In this document: one piece after another, positions 6,119 to 6,281 of the stretch | Position numbering within the stretch: position 1 is the stretch's first letter | Layout of the letters: every line of letters begins with the position of its first letter | NCBI GenBank assembly: GCA_045637525.1 | Contig: JAZTZP010000079.1 | Location: 1 to 6,281, forward strand | Origin: JAZTZP01 sp045637525 | GTDB lineage: Bacteria > Bacillota > Clostridia > UBA1381 | Length of the DNA stretch: 6,281 nucleotides | Reading direction: 5' to 3' | The notes under the pieces: model-generated | Told to the model about the DNA's origin: nothing | What the model saw: only the letters and a program-made list of their open reading frames with translations | The model's database searches: none | Made by a program: the position numbers and the translations under genes

Positions 6119-6281
6119 GTGAAATTTTTTGCCATAGGCAAAAAGTGAAATCCAGTCATGCGACTGGGTGAAATCCGCACAAGTGCGGGTGAAATCTGCG
6201 ACTTTTAAGTCGCAGGTTATGGAAAGAAAATCGACAAGCGATTTTCTGATTTTAAATTCAGAAATTGCTTGCAATTTCTAC
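6119..6281. repeat. Tandem hairpin array with constant GTGAAAT linkers (continues past the window)
   Basis: GTGAAAT occurs at 6119, 6145, 6168 and 6189, each time directly followed by a different perfect hairpin: TTTTTGCC-ATA-GGCAAAAA (6126-6144), CCAGTC-ATGC-GACTGG (6152-6167), CCGCAC-AA-GTGCGG (6175-6188), and a 9-bp stem CTGCGACTT-TT-AAGTCGCAG (6196-6215). After a diverged linker come AGAAAATCG-ACAAG-CGATTTTCT (6225-6247) and AGAAATTGC-TT-GCAATTTCT (6260-6279). Stem sequences are unrelated while pairing and linkers are kept. There is no ORF. I recall similar hairpin strings between genes in gut Clostridia, but I know of no established function. Confidence 0.75.

Noticed and set aside
6119..6281. 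CRISPR array
   Set aside because: The constant unit is only 7 nt, the intervening sequences are 14-20 nt and palindromic, and no cas gene is present.

Overview
The window suggests an AT-rich, Gram-positive gut-type Clostridia (Oscillospiraceae/Ruminococcaceae-like) chromosome. The reasons are AGGAGG-type ribosome binding sites, consensus sigma-A-like promoters, a SpoVB/MurJ-type flippase of the kind usual in Firmicutes, and palindromic repeats based on CCTCCCTTGCCTAAAGGGAGG, which I recall as common in gut Clostridia. The taxonomic call is inference; there is no rRNA or other marker gene.

Layout. Positions 1-320 hold no gene. They carry a composite palindromic repeat: an outer 16-bp inverted repeat (47-62 / 285-300) encloses a MITE-like folded element (about 79-268). 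Positions 321-3356, minus strand, encode a complete GH38 alpha-mannosidase of the cytosolic Ams1/MAN2C1 type. Positions 3357-3478 are a compact divergent promoter region, with the two -35 boxes only 3 bp apart. Positions 3479-4330, plus strand, encode an AraC-family regulator with a cupin sensor domain. Positions 4331-4506 are intergenic, with an AT-rich nested inverted repeat and a weak candidate promoter. Positions 4507 (or 4516)-6084 encode a polytopic SpoVB/MurJ-type flippase. The flippase stop codon forms the start of a perfect 16-bp hairpin (6082-6116) with the same arm sequence as the outer repeat at 47-300. From 6119 to the window end lies a run of different hairpins, the first four each preceded by the constant heptamer GTGAAAT; it runs off the edge.

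How the parts work together. The mannosidase and AraC regulator look like a self-contained catabolic unit: a sugar-responsive regulator transcribed divergently from, and probably controlling, an intracellular enzyme that trims imported alpha-mannosides. No transporter is present in the window. The flippase has its own upstream region and is probably unrelated in function (cell-wall or spore-cortex precursor export).

I see no clear new protein system. The least explained features are the non-coding repeats at both ends, which share a palindromic unit that brackets the three genes.
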